64,000 bases of DNA from an uncultured Aquimarina sp. (GTDB taxonomy: Bacteria; Bacteroidota; Bacteroidia; Flavobacteriales; Flavobacteriaceae). This document shows, piece by piece, positions 36,430 through 45,784 of this stretch. A program made the position numbers and the translations under genes. The notes beneath the pieces were generated by a model that was not told where the DNA came from, ran no database searches, and was given only the letters and a program-made list of their open reading frames with translations. How positions within the stretch are numbered: position 1 is the first letter of the stretch; every line of letters starts with the position of its first letter. Location of the stretch: assembly GCA_947498705.1 (NCBI GenBank), contig CANMLW010000003.1:230194-294193 (forward strand), in the 5' to 3' direction.

Positions 36430-37623
36430 ATGAAACTAAAATTAATTTTTCTAACCCTATTCTTAGCTACGGTACAGCTAGCGATGGCTCAGGTAAAATT
36501 TGAAGCCAAGGTAAGTAGGAAAAAATTAGGTGTAAATGAAAGATTACGAATAGATTTTGAAATGGATTGGGATGTAGATATTTTTGAACCTCCCGCATTT
36601 GCTGGATTCACGGTCGTAGGCAGTGGTCCTAACCCATCAATTAGTAATGCCTTGGTGAATGGTAAACGATTAAAAATAAAAACATATAATTATTTTTTAG
36701 AACCTACTCATAAAGGTAAATTAACTATAAAAGAGGCTATTGTTAAACTAAATGGCCAGACATATAAAACACTTCCTGTTACGGTTAAAGTAACAAGCGC
36801 GGTAGACAACCCAAAAAATGATATCAATATAAATGAAAATTTATATTTTATTGCAGAGGTTTCAAAATCCAATCCTTATCTAAATGAAGCCATTACCGTG
36901 GTTTATAAATTATATGTAAGTCCAAGAATAAGCGTAAGCAACTTGGGAGAGTTTGATAACCCAAAATACAGTGATTTTTGGAGTCAGGCTATCGATATGA
37001 AACAACTTAAAATAAAAAGTGGTGAATATAAGGGAGCACCTTATCGATATGTAGTACTGAGAAAAACGGTGTTATATCCTCAAAAGACAGGAAAACTAAA
37101 CATAGATCCTCTTTCTTTAACAGTCTCTGTAGATGTACCTAATAATAGTAGAGATATTTGGGGAGGACGTCAATATTATACCCTTAATAAAACGTTGGCC
37201 ACAAGCAATAGCATCATAAATGCAAAGCCGTTACCTGTAGAAGGAAAGCCTGATGATTTTTCTGGGGCAGTAGGATCTTTCGATTTTGAGGTGATTGTCA
37301 ATAAAACACAACTAAATACTGAAGAATCTTTAGATGCTAAAGTTTTAATTTCTGGTAATGGTAACCTAAAACTTATTGATATACCTATGCTTAATATACC
37401 TAATGGACTTGAGCAATTTGAACCTCAATATAACAAGTGTATTAAAACTAATTTAACAGTTACTGAAGGTAATATATCCAATACTTACACATTAGTACCT
37501 GAGTATAAGGGTAAATACCAGATTCCATCTATTTCATTCTCTTATTTTGATCTTAAAACAGAAACATATAAAAGAATTTCATCAGATGAGATTGTAATCA
37601 ATGTAAAAAAAGGTTCAGGATAA
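36430..37623 (+). CDS. Truncated BatD paralogue (N-terminal part only)
   Basis: 397 aa. It keeps the signal peptide (MKLKLIFLTLFLATVQLAMAQ) and the periplasmic Ig-like region of BatD but ends before the transmembrane helix and cytoplasmic domain. The last few residues (KKGSG) come from batC sequence read in another frame at the duplication join, so the truncation is by rearrangement, not by a point mutation. The frame is fully open and diverged throughout from the full-length copy, so it may still make a soluble or decoy periplasmic BatD. Present upstream DNA and start are identical to those of full-length batD. Confidence 0.82.
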   Translation: MKLKLIFLTLFLATVQLAMAQVKFEAKVSRKKLGVNERLRIDFEMDWDVDIFEPPAFAGFTVVGSGPNPSISNALVNGKRLKIKTYNYFLEPTHKGKLTIKEAIVKLNGQTYKTLPVTVKVTSAVDNPKNDININENLYFIAEVSKSNPYLNEAITVVYKLYVSPRISVSNLGEFDNPKYSDFWSQAIDMKQLKIKSGEYKGAPYRYVVLRKTVLYPQKTGKLNIDPLSLTVSVDVPNNSRDIWGGRQYYTLNKTLATSNSIINAKPLPVEGKPDDFSGAVGSFDFEVIVNKTQLNTEESLDAKVLISGNGNLKLIDIPMLNIPNGLEQFEPQYNKCIKTNLTVTEGNISNTYTLVPEYKGKYQIPSISFSYFDLKTETYKRISSDEIVINVKKGSG

Positions 37624-37678
37624 GATCAACGCTAAAAAAGTAAAAAGAGCAAAAGTAAAAACAGATAAAGACTGGTAA
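37605..37678 (+). pseudogene. Stranded 3' fragment of batC
   Basis: 74 bp, nearly identical to the end of batC (36296-36369, one visible difference), including the stop codon. It has no start codon of its own. It is left over from the tandem duplication and its first bases supply the stop of the truncated batD. Confidence 0.85.
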
Positions 37679-37738
37679 TATTAAAAGATTTTTTAGAATA
37701 GATAGCGTTCTTAAAATCTAAAATAATAGTATAGACAC

Positions 37739-39505
37739 ATGAAACTAAAATTAATTTTTCTAACCCTATTCTTAGCTACGGTACAGCTAGCGATGGCTCA
37801 GGTAAAATTTGAAGCCAAGGTAAGTAAGAAAAAGTTAGGTGTAAATGAAAGATTACGGGTTGATTTTGAAATGAATCAGGATGGGGATAATTTTAGACCT
37901 CCCGCATTTTCTGGGTTCACAGTTGTGGGTGGCCCTAATCAATCTATTAGTAACTCCTGGATCAATGGTAAACGATCCTATTCCAAAAAGTTTAGCTATT
38001 TTTTGGAACCCACAAGAAGAGGAAAATTTACCATTAAGCAAGCCGTTATTGAGATTGATGGTCAAACCTATAAAACACTTCCTGTTACTGTCCAAGTCAC
38101 CAGTGCGGTAGACAAACCAAAAGATGGCAACAATACCGATTTTGTGGCCAGCGAAAATTTACATTTGGTCGCAGAGGTTTCAAAATCCAATCCCTATCTA
38201 AATGAAGCCATTACTGTGGTTTATAAACTATATGTAAGCACAAGAATAAGTGTAAGTAACTGGAGAGAACTGGACAACCCAAAATACAGTGATTTTTGGA
38301 GCCAGGCCATCGACATGAAACAACTTAAAATAGAAAATGGCGAATACAAAGGAGAACCCTATCGATATGTGGTACTTAGAAAAACGGTATTATACCCTCA
38401 AAAGACAGGAAAACTTAACATAGAACCCCTTTCTTTAACAGTCTCTGTAGATGTACCTACTAACCGTAGAGATATTTTTGGAGGTCGCCTATACTCTACC
38501 GTTAATAAAGCGGTAGCTGCTGGTAATAGAACCATCAATGTAAAACCATTACCTCTAGAGGGAAAGCCTGATGATTTTTCTGGGGCAGTAGGATCCTTCG
38601 ATTTCAAGGTAGCAACCAGTAAAACAGCATTAGATGCCACAGAATCTTTGGATGCCAAAGTGATCGTATCTGGTAACGGTAATTTAAAATTATTTGACTT
38701 ACCAAAACTTAATGTCCCTAACGGACTGGAGCAATACGAGCCCCAACATAACGAACGAGTTCGAACGAATCTGACAGGTATGGGTGGTAATATATCAGAT
38801 ACCTACACCTTGGTACCGCAGTACAAAGGCAAGTATCCCATCCCTCCTATTTCATTCTCTTATTTTGATCTTAAAACCGAGACCTATAAGAGGATTTCGT
38901 CAAGCGAGATTGTAATCAATGTTAAAAATGGCCCTGATAATAATGGTTCAACTACCACTTCACAATCTAACGGGACCAATAAAAAGCTGGTAACTCAAAC
39001 AGGTAGTCAGTTTAGATTTTTAAAATCAAACGCTAGTCTGCAGCCAATCGCAAAAAAACATTTTTTTAAATCTTCGGGATATTGGATTTCGCTAACCGCT
39101 CCTCTATTAGCAATTCCTCTCTTTCTTTTCTTTGGAAAAAAGAGACAAGAACGCTTAAGCGATGTTCGAGGTAATAGAGTTCGAAAAGCAGATAAATTGG
39201 CAAGGAAATATCTTTCTGAGGCCAAAAAGAATTTAGGAAATCAAAAAGAGTTTTATATTGCTATGGAGCGTGCTTTGCACAACTACTTAAAAGCAAAATT
39301 ACATATCCAAACCAGTGATATGAGTAAAGACCGTATACAACGATTATTAAAAGAACGGGATGTAGAAGATGCAGTAACTATAGAGTTTATTGCACTCTTA
39401 GAAAGTTGCGAGTTTGCCCGATACACCCCTTCATCTACATCGGCTATGCAGCAAGATTATGATAAAGCATCTAGGGTAATTGCTACAATGGATAAACAAC
39501 TATAA
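37739..39505 (+). CDS. batD: BatD, full length
   Basis: 588 aa. Signal peptide, then Ig-like periplasmic domains (about 22-400), a Ser/Thr/Asn-rich linker, a transmembrane helix (about 442-462, followed by GKKRQER), and a cytoplasmic helical domain to the end (KADKLARKYLSEAKKNLG, YIAMERALHNYLKAKL). This is the classical BatD architecture. It lies 4 bp before batE. Compared with the truncated upstream copy the amino-acid identity is high but patchy, lowest at residues 30-130. Confidence 0.9.
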   Translation: MKLKLIFLTLFLATVQLAMAQVKFEAKVSKKKLGVNERLRVDFEMNQDGDNFRPPAFSGFTVVGGPNQSISNSWINGKRSYSKKFSYFLEPTRRGKFTIKQAVIEIDGQTYKTLPVTVQVTSAVDKPKDGNNTDFVASENLHLVAEVSKSNPYLNEAITVVYKLYVSTRISVSNWRELDNPKYSDFWSQAIDMKQLKIENGEYKGEPYRYVVLRKTVLYPQKTGKLNIEPLSLTVSVDVPTNRRDIFGGRLYSTVNKAVAAGNRTINVKPLPLEGKPDDFSGAVGSFDFKVATSKTALDATESLDAKVIVSGNGNLKLFDLPKLNVPNGLEQYEPQHNERVRTNLTGMGGNISDTYTLVPQYKGKYPIPPISFSYFDLKTETYKRISSSEIVINVKNGPDNNGSTTTSQSNGTNKKLVTQTGSQFRFLKSNASLQPIAKKHFFKSSGYWISLTAPLLAIPLFLFFGKKRQERLSDVRGNRVRKADKLARKYLSEAKKNLGNQKEFYIAMERALHNYLKAKLHIQTSDMSKDRIQRLLKERDVEDAVTIEFIALLESCEFARYTPSSTSAMQQDYDKASRVIATMDKQL

Positions 39506-39509
39506 ACGT

Positions 39510-40259
39510 ATGAAGAAAATAGTTCAAATACTTTTATTTTTAGGGATTTCAATGGGTTATGCCCAAAATGAAGAAGCATTTCAGAGAGGAAATTCTTTAT
39601 ACAATCAAGAAAAATATCAAGAAGCAATTGATGCTTATCAAACGATTATTGATGCTGGTAATGAATCTACATCGCTTTATTACAACCTTGCAAATGCACA
39701 TTATAAGTTAAGCAATATTGGCCCTAGTATTTATTACTACGAAAAGGCCTTACAGTTATCTCCTAATGACGAAGATGCCAAAAACAACTTGATTTTTGCC
39801 CAAAAAACAACAATCGATGCCATCGATGTTATCCCAGAAGGGTTTATATCGCGTACTTTAAAAAAGTTTACCAACATTTTTAGTTTTGATGGATGGGCTT
39901 GGTTTTCAATTTGCTGTGTGATCCTGTTTGTCCTCTTATTTATGGTATATCATAACACCAGAAGTTCTTCTAAAAAAAGGTTATTTTTTGCTGGTTCATG
40001 GCTCTTCTTATGTATAGGTATTGCCGCAATATTTTTTGCTTTCAGACAGTACTATATGGTCAACAATAATCAATATGCTATTGTCTTTGCCCAGAAAACT
40101 GTAATCAAAAGTGAACCCAATTTGCGCAGCGAGCAAGTTTTTGAACTTCATGAAGGAACCAAAGTTAGCGTAATAGAAACCGTGAACGATTGGAAAAAAA
40201 TTAAGCTGGCAGATGGTAAAATAGGTTGGATTCCTAAGGTTGATATTAAAGAATTATAA
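39510..40259 (+). CDS. batE: BatE, TPR and SH3-like protein
   Basis: 249 aa from the ATG at 39510 (MKKIVQILLFLGISMGYAQ), chosen over 39480 because it gives a clean signal peptide and avoids overlap with batD. Two TPRs (about 24-100) precede two transmembrane helices (about 126-146 and 160-180). A C-terminal bacterial SH3 domain follows (about 188-249: VKIKSEPNLRSEQVFELHEGTKV-like, IGWIPKVDI). It is the last gene of the Bat operon; a terminator follows at 40364-40391. Confidence 0.9.
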   Translation: MKKIVQILLFLGISMGYAQNEEAFQRGNSLYNQEKYQEAIDAYQTIIDAGNESTSLYYNLANAHYKLSNIGPSIYYYEKALQLSPNDEDAKNNLIFAQKTTIDAIDVIPEGFISRTLKKFTNIFSFDGWAWFSICCVILFVLLFMVYHNTRSSSKKRLFFAGSWLFLCIGIAAIFFAFRQYYMVNNNQYAIVFAQKTVIKSEPNLRSEQVFELHEGTKVSVIETVNDWKKIKLADGKIGWIPKVDIKEL

Positions 40260-40363
40260 CTCATCTCAAAAGTTCTGGGAGCAAGCCTAGTACTATTGAA
40301 TCTAAGGTTTTGTATCCTAATAGATACAAACAAATTAATAGAAAATAGACCGCAAATCACAAA

Positions 40364-40391
40364 AAGAAGCTACTGTTTAAAGTAGCTTCTT
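40364..40391. terminator. Bidirectional terminator of batE and the first M43 gene
   Basis: AAGAAGCTACT (40364-40374) pairs with AGTAGCTTCTT (40381-40391) around a 6-base loop, A-run before and T-rich after. It is placed between convergent genes. Confidence 0.75.
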
Positions 40392-40421
40392 CTTTGGTTT
40401 ATAATTTTAAATAAAAAACAT

Positions 40422-41441
40422 TTACCTAAAATCATTTCCTAATCTTTCTCTAGGTCCACCTTGAGCAAACATAGATCTTATTACTGTTTTTTGCCCTTCT
40501 GTAAACATGTATGCACAAGTAGTATAATCCATAAAATTCATGGTCATATCAGTACTATCACAACTTTCAATTAGAGAATCAGGGCATTGAAATGCCTGTG
40601 ATCCAATAGTGTTAGGAGTATCAGCTATACCATCATCAAAATTACAACTGTCCCATCTACCAGGGTCGTTACCAACATCTGACCAAGTATGGTTTAAACC
40701 CAAATAATGTCCAACTTCATGCGTAAGTAAGTGCCCATTATACACATTATCAGCACCAAATGCACCTGGATTTACAACAATACCATCCAAAACAACACCA
40801 TTTCTATTTTCTGCATTATCCCATGGCCAAGAGGAAAAACCTCCATCAAAATTCCCCAACCATATATTTAGGTTTTTTTTGTAATTTATTGCAGCAGATC
40901 CCCCTTCATCAATATTCTTCACAAAACTCCTATTTCTTTTGAATCTTCGCCATTGCTCATTTGTAACTCTTTTATAAATGATTTTTTTTAATCTGAATTG
41001 AATATTAATATGCGTTGATTTAACATTCTCAAACTCATCAGGAAGTCCCACTAAATCGGGATTATTCATAGCAAAATCTTCATTTAGTATATCTATTTGC
41101 TCTCTTGCTTGTTCTCTGGTTAGCTTATGACTCAAGTTTGTCCAAAAAGAATGAATAACAATCGGGATTTCAATAAGCCTTTCATTCGATTTTTGCCCAT
41201 TAGCCTTCTTTAGTATTTTATCGACTATAAAAGATTTAATATGTTTTTCGATTGATTGTCGTCGTTTGAAATTAGCTTGAGATAGCTTTTCAGATCTCGA
41301 ATATGAACTACATAAACTTTTAAACTCTTTTTCGATTTGATTTTCTTCTAGTACTCCTTCAGAAGTATGCTCTTCTGAACAACTTATACATAGTATTAAG
41401 TTAAATACATAAAACAGGGTAATTAGCGCATTTTTTTTCAC
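40422..41441 (-). CDS. M43-type metalloprotease lipoprotein, copy 1
   Basis: 339 aa. A lipobox (CISC) is followed by SEEHTSEG, an acidic stretch like a surface-export signal of flavobacterial lipoproteins. A helical, lysine-rich propeptide region (about 25-85) precedes the protease. The metzincin zinc motif is HEVGHYLGLNH at 241-251, with the Met-turn MNFMDY near 301-306. Cysteines near the site fit disulfides in a secreted pappalysin-type (M43) peptidase. It is divergent from a TPR-AraC regulator, and the pair is repeated downstream. Substrate unknown. Confidence 0.9.
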   Translation of the reverse strand: MKKNALITLFYVFNLILCISCSEEHTSEGVLEENQIEKEFKSLCSSYSRSEKLSQANFKRRQSIEKHIKSFIVDKILKKANGQKSNERLIEIPIVIHSFWTNLSHKLTREQAREQIDILNEDFAMNNPDLVGLPDEFENVKSTHINIQFRLKKIIYKRVTNEQWRRFKRNRSFVKNIDEGGSAAINYKKNLNIWLGNFDGGFSSWPWDNAENRNGVVLDGIVVNPGAFGADNVYNGHLLTHEVGHYLGLNHTWSDVGNDPGRWDSCNFDDGIADTPNTIGSQAFQCPDSLIESCDSTDMTMNFMDYTTCAYMFTEGQKTVIRSMFAQGGPRERLGNDFR

Positions 41442-41667
41442 AATAATTGATTTTAAGTTTTTATACTGACTTGTTTACAGAATAACTTCGAAAAGCATCA
41501 AAACATAGGATCGTAATGTGGGATTTAGATCTTTTGAAGCACAATACTCGATTAAAATTTGCTAAAATGAGTTTCATTCTTTTACTACCTATTAACGATT
41601 TTTCTAAGTTTTTTCTGCGGCGCAAATATTGTGACATTGTAAGGGTATAAAAAAGGAAGTATTGCCA

Positions 41668-41701
41668 ACATTCTGGGAAAGTACTGTCCACATTCTGGGA
41701 A
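41668..41701. promoter_or_regulatory. Paired motif ACATTCTGGGAA, 22-bp period
   Basis: The 12-mer ACATTCTGGGAA is present exactly at 41668-41679 and 41690-41701. The 22-bp period fits direct-repeat AraC-type operators. A near-identical element (ACATTCTAGGAA) occurs in the equivalent gap of module 2. It lies 227-260 bp upstream of the protease start and 540 bp upstream of the regulator start. Confidence 0.6.
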
Positions 41702-41991
41702 TATCGACCAAATCATATCAAAAAGTAAGTAGAATGATATATTTGGTTAAAGAAAAGCTTGAACTATGGCATTAAAAAATACAAATGTCCATTATTTTTT
41801 AATTTTTCCTTAAATAATTTAACATAACACATCTGAAATATAAAGAGGTTAATTTTACACATTTCTTACCCTATAAAATCTTAATTAATCAATCTTATAA
41901 GAAAACGGTAAAATCATTAAAAATGTCTGATTTTTAAGGAACTGTTTTTTAAAAGAAATAACAATTTAGTTACGCTTCTTCTCTCCAAAAC

Positions 41992-42023
41992 TTGCCTTTT
42001 TAACACAAAAAAAGTTACATTTG
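41992..42023 (+). promoter_or_regulatory. Predicted promoter of AraC regulator 1
   Basis: TTG (41992-41994) and TACATTTG (42016-42023, exact TAnnTTTG) with a 21-bp spacer. The start codon at 42241 is 217 bp further on, leaving a long leader that could hold regulatory structure. Confidence 0.55.
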
Positions 42024-42240
42024 CCGACTGTTATTTCATAATAAATTTACGATCATATGCTACAAAATATGCACAATAAATTAAATAATAGTGAACAAAA
42101 GAACGGATACCTTAAGCATATTATAGCTTAATTCTAAAATACTCAACAAAACCCAAATTTACTTCTAATTTACCCCCCCCTGTTACAATAAATTGTATAA
42201 AAATTATTGAAAACCTACGTGATTCGATACATCACTTGCT

Positions 42241-43983
42241 ATGAAAATATATGATAAAATGATGCGCTTATTTTTTAAAAAAAATGCATTCAAAATACCC
42301 AAAGTAGGGGTACTCTATCTTATTAAACTTACAATTTTATCAAACAGTTTGCTTAGTCAGACTAACGATTCTTTACCATTACAATCTCATCACGAATCTA
42401 CCGATGTTGATTTAAATTCTGAAGAAAAAAAAGCAATTCGTTCTATAAGATTAAAATTAGCCAAAGCTCAAAAAGAAAAAGATACTCTTGCAATACTATC
42501 GAGTTATACATATATAGAAATAATGTCTGCAGATCAAAGCTATATAAATTACCTGAATAGTATTCTTTCATTAACAAAGAACAGCAAACATTTGGATTCT
42601 GCCAGAGCCTGGACTTATTACGACATTCATATATATTATAGTCATAAATTTGAATTTATCGAAGCTCTCAAATATTTAGATATAGCAAAGAAATATGCTA
42701 TGCAAATAGATGATAAAGGACTACTGAAAGTTTGTAAATTCAGTTTGGTAAATATCAAAGCTACTTTCGGTAGTTTAGAAGAAGCTTTAAATCTTTACAG
42801 GGAAGAGGTAGAGAAAGCAAAAAACAGCACCATATCCAAAAGTGATAGTATTAATCAAGGATATAATTATAGCATTTTATCGTATTACCTAACAATGCAT
42901 AAGAAATATGATTCTGCCAGGTATTATAATAAAATAGGCAAAACATTTGTCAAAGACCTTGATGTTAATGCCTATGAACACCTTAAAGCAAATGATGCTA
43001 TAAACGACTATTATTCTGGAAATTATCAAAAAGCAAAACAAGCTTTTGAGAAGCTTGAAACAACATACGCTCATGTAAGTACCGCAAATTACTCAGAAGT
43101 GCATTACTACTTGGGAAAAATACATAAGAATTTAGGCAACTATGATACATCCTATTATCACTTAAAAAAAATTGATTCTATATATGAAAAAACGAAGAAA
43201 ATCAATTTTGAACATCGTGATAGTTTTTATGAATTGATGAATATGCATAAAAACGACGACTATGAAATAGGATTACAATACCTTAACAAATTGCTAAAAC
43301 ATGATAGTATCTATAGAAGATATGCAAGTACCATTAACGACAAAGTACATTATCAATTTGATATTCCTGATCTTATAAAGGAAAAGAAAATGCTTATTGC
43401 CAAATTATCAAATGACAATAAAAGAACCAAAACCAAATTATCCTGGTTTCTTGGTATAGGGATCTTGATATTTGTATTATTGGTATATCAAACCTATGCG
43501 TTTTTTAGATACAAACGAAAAGCAACCACATTGATTTCTACAATCAATAAGCCTTTAATCGACAAAAAGGTTTCCGAAGCGGGAGCAGAAACTACTTGTC
43601 CTAATGAAACGCTTCAGATTTCTGACGAAATCATAAAGCTTACCCTCGATCAATTAGATCAATTTGAAAAAGAGCTCGGTTTCCTAAATGCTAATCTAAC
43701 CTTACAAGAGTTGGCAAAGCAAGTTAATAGTAATTCTAAATATCTTTCCAGAATTATCAAAAATTATAAAGAAGAATCGTTTTATGGGTATATTCAAAAA
43801 CTTCGAATCAACCATACGGTTAACAGACTTAAAAATGATTTGAAATTTAGAGAATTTACAATTGAAGCAATTGCCACCGAATCGGGTTACAATCAACGAG
43901 AGTCATTCTCAAGATCGTTTGAAAAGATTGCAGGTATGCGACCTTCCTATTTTATTAAAGAACTAAAAAGAGAAGCCACCTAA
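42241..43983 (+). CDS. Membrane-spanning TPR-AraC regulator, copy 1
   Basis: 580 aa. A signal-like hydrophobic segment (about 23-40) places the tetratricopeptide region (about 60-370) in the periplasm. A transmembrane helix (about 400-420: WFLGIGILIFVLLVYQ) leads to a cytoplasmic AraC DNA-binding domain (about 475-578) with two HTHs: LTLQELAKQVNSNSKYLSRII and FTIEAIATESGYNQRESFSRSF. This one-component design would couple an envelope signal directly to transcription. It is divergent from the M43 protease gene, the likely target. The operator may be the ACATTCTGGGAA pair. Confidence 0.88.
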   Translation: MKIYDKMMRLFFKKNAFKIPKVGVLYLIKLTILSNSLLSQTNDSLPLQSHHESTDVDLNSEEKKAIRSIRLKLAKAQKEKDTLAILSSYTYIEIMSADQSYINYLNSILSLTKNSKHLDSARAWTYYDIHIYYSHKFEFIEALKYLDIAKKYAMQIDDKGLLKVCKFSLVNIKATFGSLEEALNLYREEVEKAKNSTISKSDSINQGYNYSILSYYLTMHKKYDSARYYNKIGKTFVKDLDVNAYEHLKANDAINDYYSGNYQKAKQAFEKLETTYAHVSTANYSEVHYYLGKIHKNLGNYDTSYYHLKKIDSIYEKTKKINFEHRDSFYELMNMHKNDDYEIGLQYLNKLLKHDSIYRRYASTINDKVHYQFDIPDLIKEKKMLIAKLSNDNKRTKTKLSWFLGIGILIFVLLVYQTYAFFRYKRKATTLISTINKPLIDKKVSEAGAETTCPNETLQISDEIIKLTLDQLDQFEKELGFLNANLTLQELAKQVNSNSKYLSRIIKNYKEESFYGYIQKLRINHTVNRLKNDLKFREFTIEAIATESGYNQRESFSRSFEKIAGMRPSYFIKELKREAT

Positions 43984-44075
43984 AAAAGTAACCTCTCTTT
44001 AGAAAACAATAAACGAAAAAAGGAAATATGTGGTATTTATTGTTATTTGAAACGGAAAATGTTCTTATCTGGCAA

Positions 44076-45089
44076 TCAATTTGCCATTTGAGATCTAAAT
44101 CCTCCTGGGGCAAAATGTGACCTCATACGATCTTTTTGCTCTAGAGTAAATATAGATACGCAATCCCCACGAGTATAATCCATAAAATTCATAGTCATAT
44201 CCCTACTTCCACAAGTGTTTCTGGATCTTATACATTTATCAAACGGTGTTCCGATAGTAAGTGGGGTATCAGAAATACCATCATCCTGATTACAATTTCT
44301 CGGACTATCGCTATATCCTCTCGGTCCCCACACGTGATCCAATCCTAAATAATGTCCTACCTCATGTGTTGCCACTCTACTTACATTTTTGTTGTTTAGA
44401 CCAAACTCCCGATGTCCAAGAACTACACCATCAATATCACGAGAAACACCAGGAAAATATGCATAACCTCCGTCTTGATTTCCTACCCATATATTTAGGT
44501 TTCTATAAGGATCTACCGTTGGCGAACCTCCTCTGGATCTCTTCTTCATAAAATCCCCATCTCTGTAAAATGCACTCCATTGTCGTCTAGTAACTTTCTT
44601 CGAAATAACTTGAGCTAGTCTAAAACGTAATTTCACATTTGCTTTTACCGGTTGAAATTCTACTGGCAATTGATTTATCTCTGGATTTTGAAGATTAAAA
44701 TCTATTGTTAATACATCAATTTGATCCTGAATCGCTCTTCTCGAAAATTTATGTCGTTGTTGAAACCATAAGTTATGTACAACAACAGGGATTTCTATTA
44801 CATTTTCAGCAACTTTTTGCCCCAAAGATTTCTTTCTTTTTAGATCTTCGACATACGCTATAGCATGTGTTTTCATTAATTGCGACATCTTCAAATACTC
44901 TGGGTTGGACTCTTTTAATTTTTCTGATTTTATACTCGTGGTACATTTTTGATACGAAATCTCTTCCAGCGTATCTTCGGCCAAAACTTCTTCTATAGCA
45001 ACCTCTTCTTGAAATGTCTCTTCTGAGCACGCCAAAAAGAATACCAAAACGATAAGAACAAAGGGGGTAATTAAAACATTTTTTTTCAT
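44076..45089 (-). CDS. M43-type metalloprotease lipoprotein, copy 2
   Basis: 337 aa. The lipobox is FLAC, followed by SEETFQEE. The zinc motif is HEVGHYLGLDH starting at residue 242, and the Met-turn MNFMDY matches copy 1. Propeptide-like helices lie at about 30-90. It shares the layout and most motifs of copy 1 but diverges through the propeptide. It is divergent from the second TPR-AraC regulator and convergent with the first. All catalytic residues are kept. Confidence 0.9.
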   Translation of the reverse strand: MKKNVLITPFVLIVLVFFLACSEETFQEEVAIEEVLAEDTLEEISYQKCTTSIKSEKLKESNPEYLKMSQLMKTHAIAYVEDLKRKKSLGQKVAENVIEIPVVVHNLWFQQRHKFSRRAIQDQIDVLTIDFNLQNPEINQLPVEFQPVKANVKLRFRLAQVISKKVTRRQWSAFYRDGDFMKKRSRGGSPTVDPYRNLNIWVGNQDGGYAYFPGVSRDIDGVVLGHREFGLNNKNVSRVATHEVGHYLGLDHVWGPRGYSDSPRNCNQDDGISDTPLTIGTPFDKCIRSRNTCGSRDMTMNFMDYTRGDCVSIFTLEQKDRMRSHFAPGGFRSQMAN

Positions 45090-45784
45090 GATTGTTTGTG
45101 TTTATTTGTTAGTTTTTTCAAGAACACTTTAAAAGCATAAATCCTCAAAGAACATTTTCCGTTTTTCAAGTAAGAATAGGTCTTCAAAAAAAGTACGTAT
45201 ACTACTATTATGTGGTTATAGATATATATGCTTTTAAGCGTTTTCTAAGAAATAAAGATTAGAGTATTTTGAGCTAAACACAAGAAAACTTAGCCCACAT
45301 TCTAGGAAAACTAACTAATTAACATTTTAAAAAAGAGCAACTTACAAACACAAAAAACATCTGTATTACAAGCTAAATACGGTATTTATCGCTATAGTAT
45401 ATTTCTTACAAACTATCAAATAGTAAGAAATATATTAAGAAATAGTTAAAGCATATATTCGAAGATCTAAACACTTGGTAAAATGGCTTAGATGAAACAT
45501 ATAATTATACACCTAATGTAATCAAGTTGAGTCAATACATATCTCTTAATATTAACGAAACAGCTTAATACAATAAATACTAAGTTTTTACAGATGCAGC
45601 TTTAGCTCAAACACTTTTTAAGGTATACAAGTTTGAAATTATCGTTAATTTTATTATATTATTTGTAATAAACAGCTGATTCATAGATTATTTGGTCTTA
45701 TAAATACGATACCCCCAACGTTTGTATTAACATACTCCAAAAACCATTTGCTATCGTTCTTTGAGTCACTTTTAATACTAGTAA
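45090..45784. other. Divergent regulatory gap of module 2
   Basis: 695 bp with no credible gene. It carries ACATTCTAGGAA at 45297-45308, and GAAAACT at 45284-45290 and 45306-45312 as a 22-bp-period direct repeat. No canonical promoter box was found before the regulator start at 45785. Confidence 0.5.
45283..45312. promoter_or_regulatory. Shared motif and 22-bp direct repeat of module 2
   Basis: ACATTCTAGGAA (45297-45308) differs by one base from the paired motif of module 1. AGAAAACT (45283-45290) and GGAAAACT (45305-45312) repeat with 22-bp period. The element is 194-223 bp upstream of the protease start, a distance close to that in module 1. Confidence 0.5.

Larger units (their letters stand above)
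36296..38922 (+). repeat. 1.3-kb tandem duplication across batC and batD
   Basis: Unit 1 is 36296-37604 and unit 2 is 37605-38922. Both start at an A7 run in the end of batC (AAAAAAAGGTTCAGG), and both carry the intergenic DNA and the first two-thirds of batD. The offset is exactly 1309 bp at the unit start and still 1309 at the two batD ATGs. The join at 37604/37605 lies in an A-run that also occurs at the matching place in batD (near 38923-38928), so A-tract microhomology probably mediated the event. Confidence 0.85.
41442..42240. other. Divergent regulatory gap of module 1
   Basis: 799 bp without a credible gene. It contains the paired motif at 41668-41701, a good plus-strand promoter at 41992-42023, and long AT-rich stretches. 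A 76-codon minus-strand frame at 41461-41691 runs through the motif pair and has no coding signs. Confidence 0.55.

Noticed and set aside
41461..41691. 76-codon minus-strand frame upstream of M43 copy 1
   Set aside because: Crosses the paired regulatory motif, Arg/Phe/Ser-rich with no family features.
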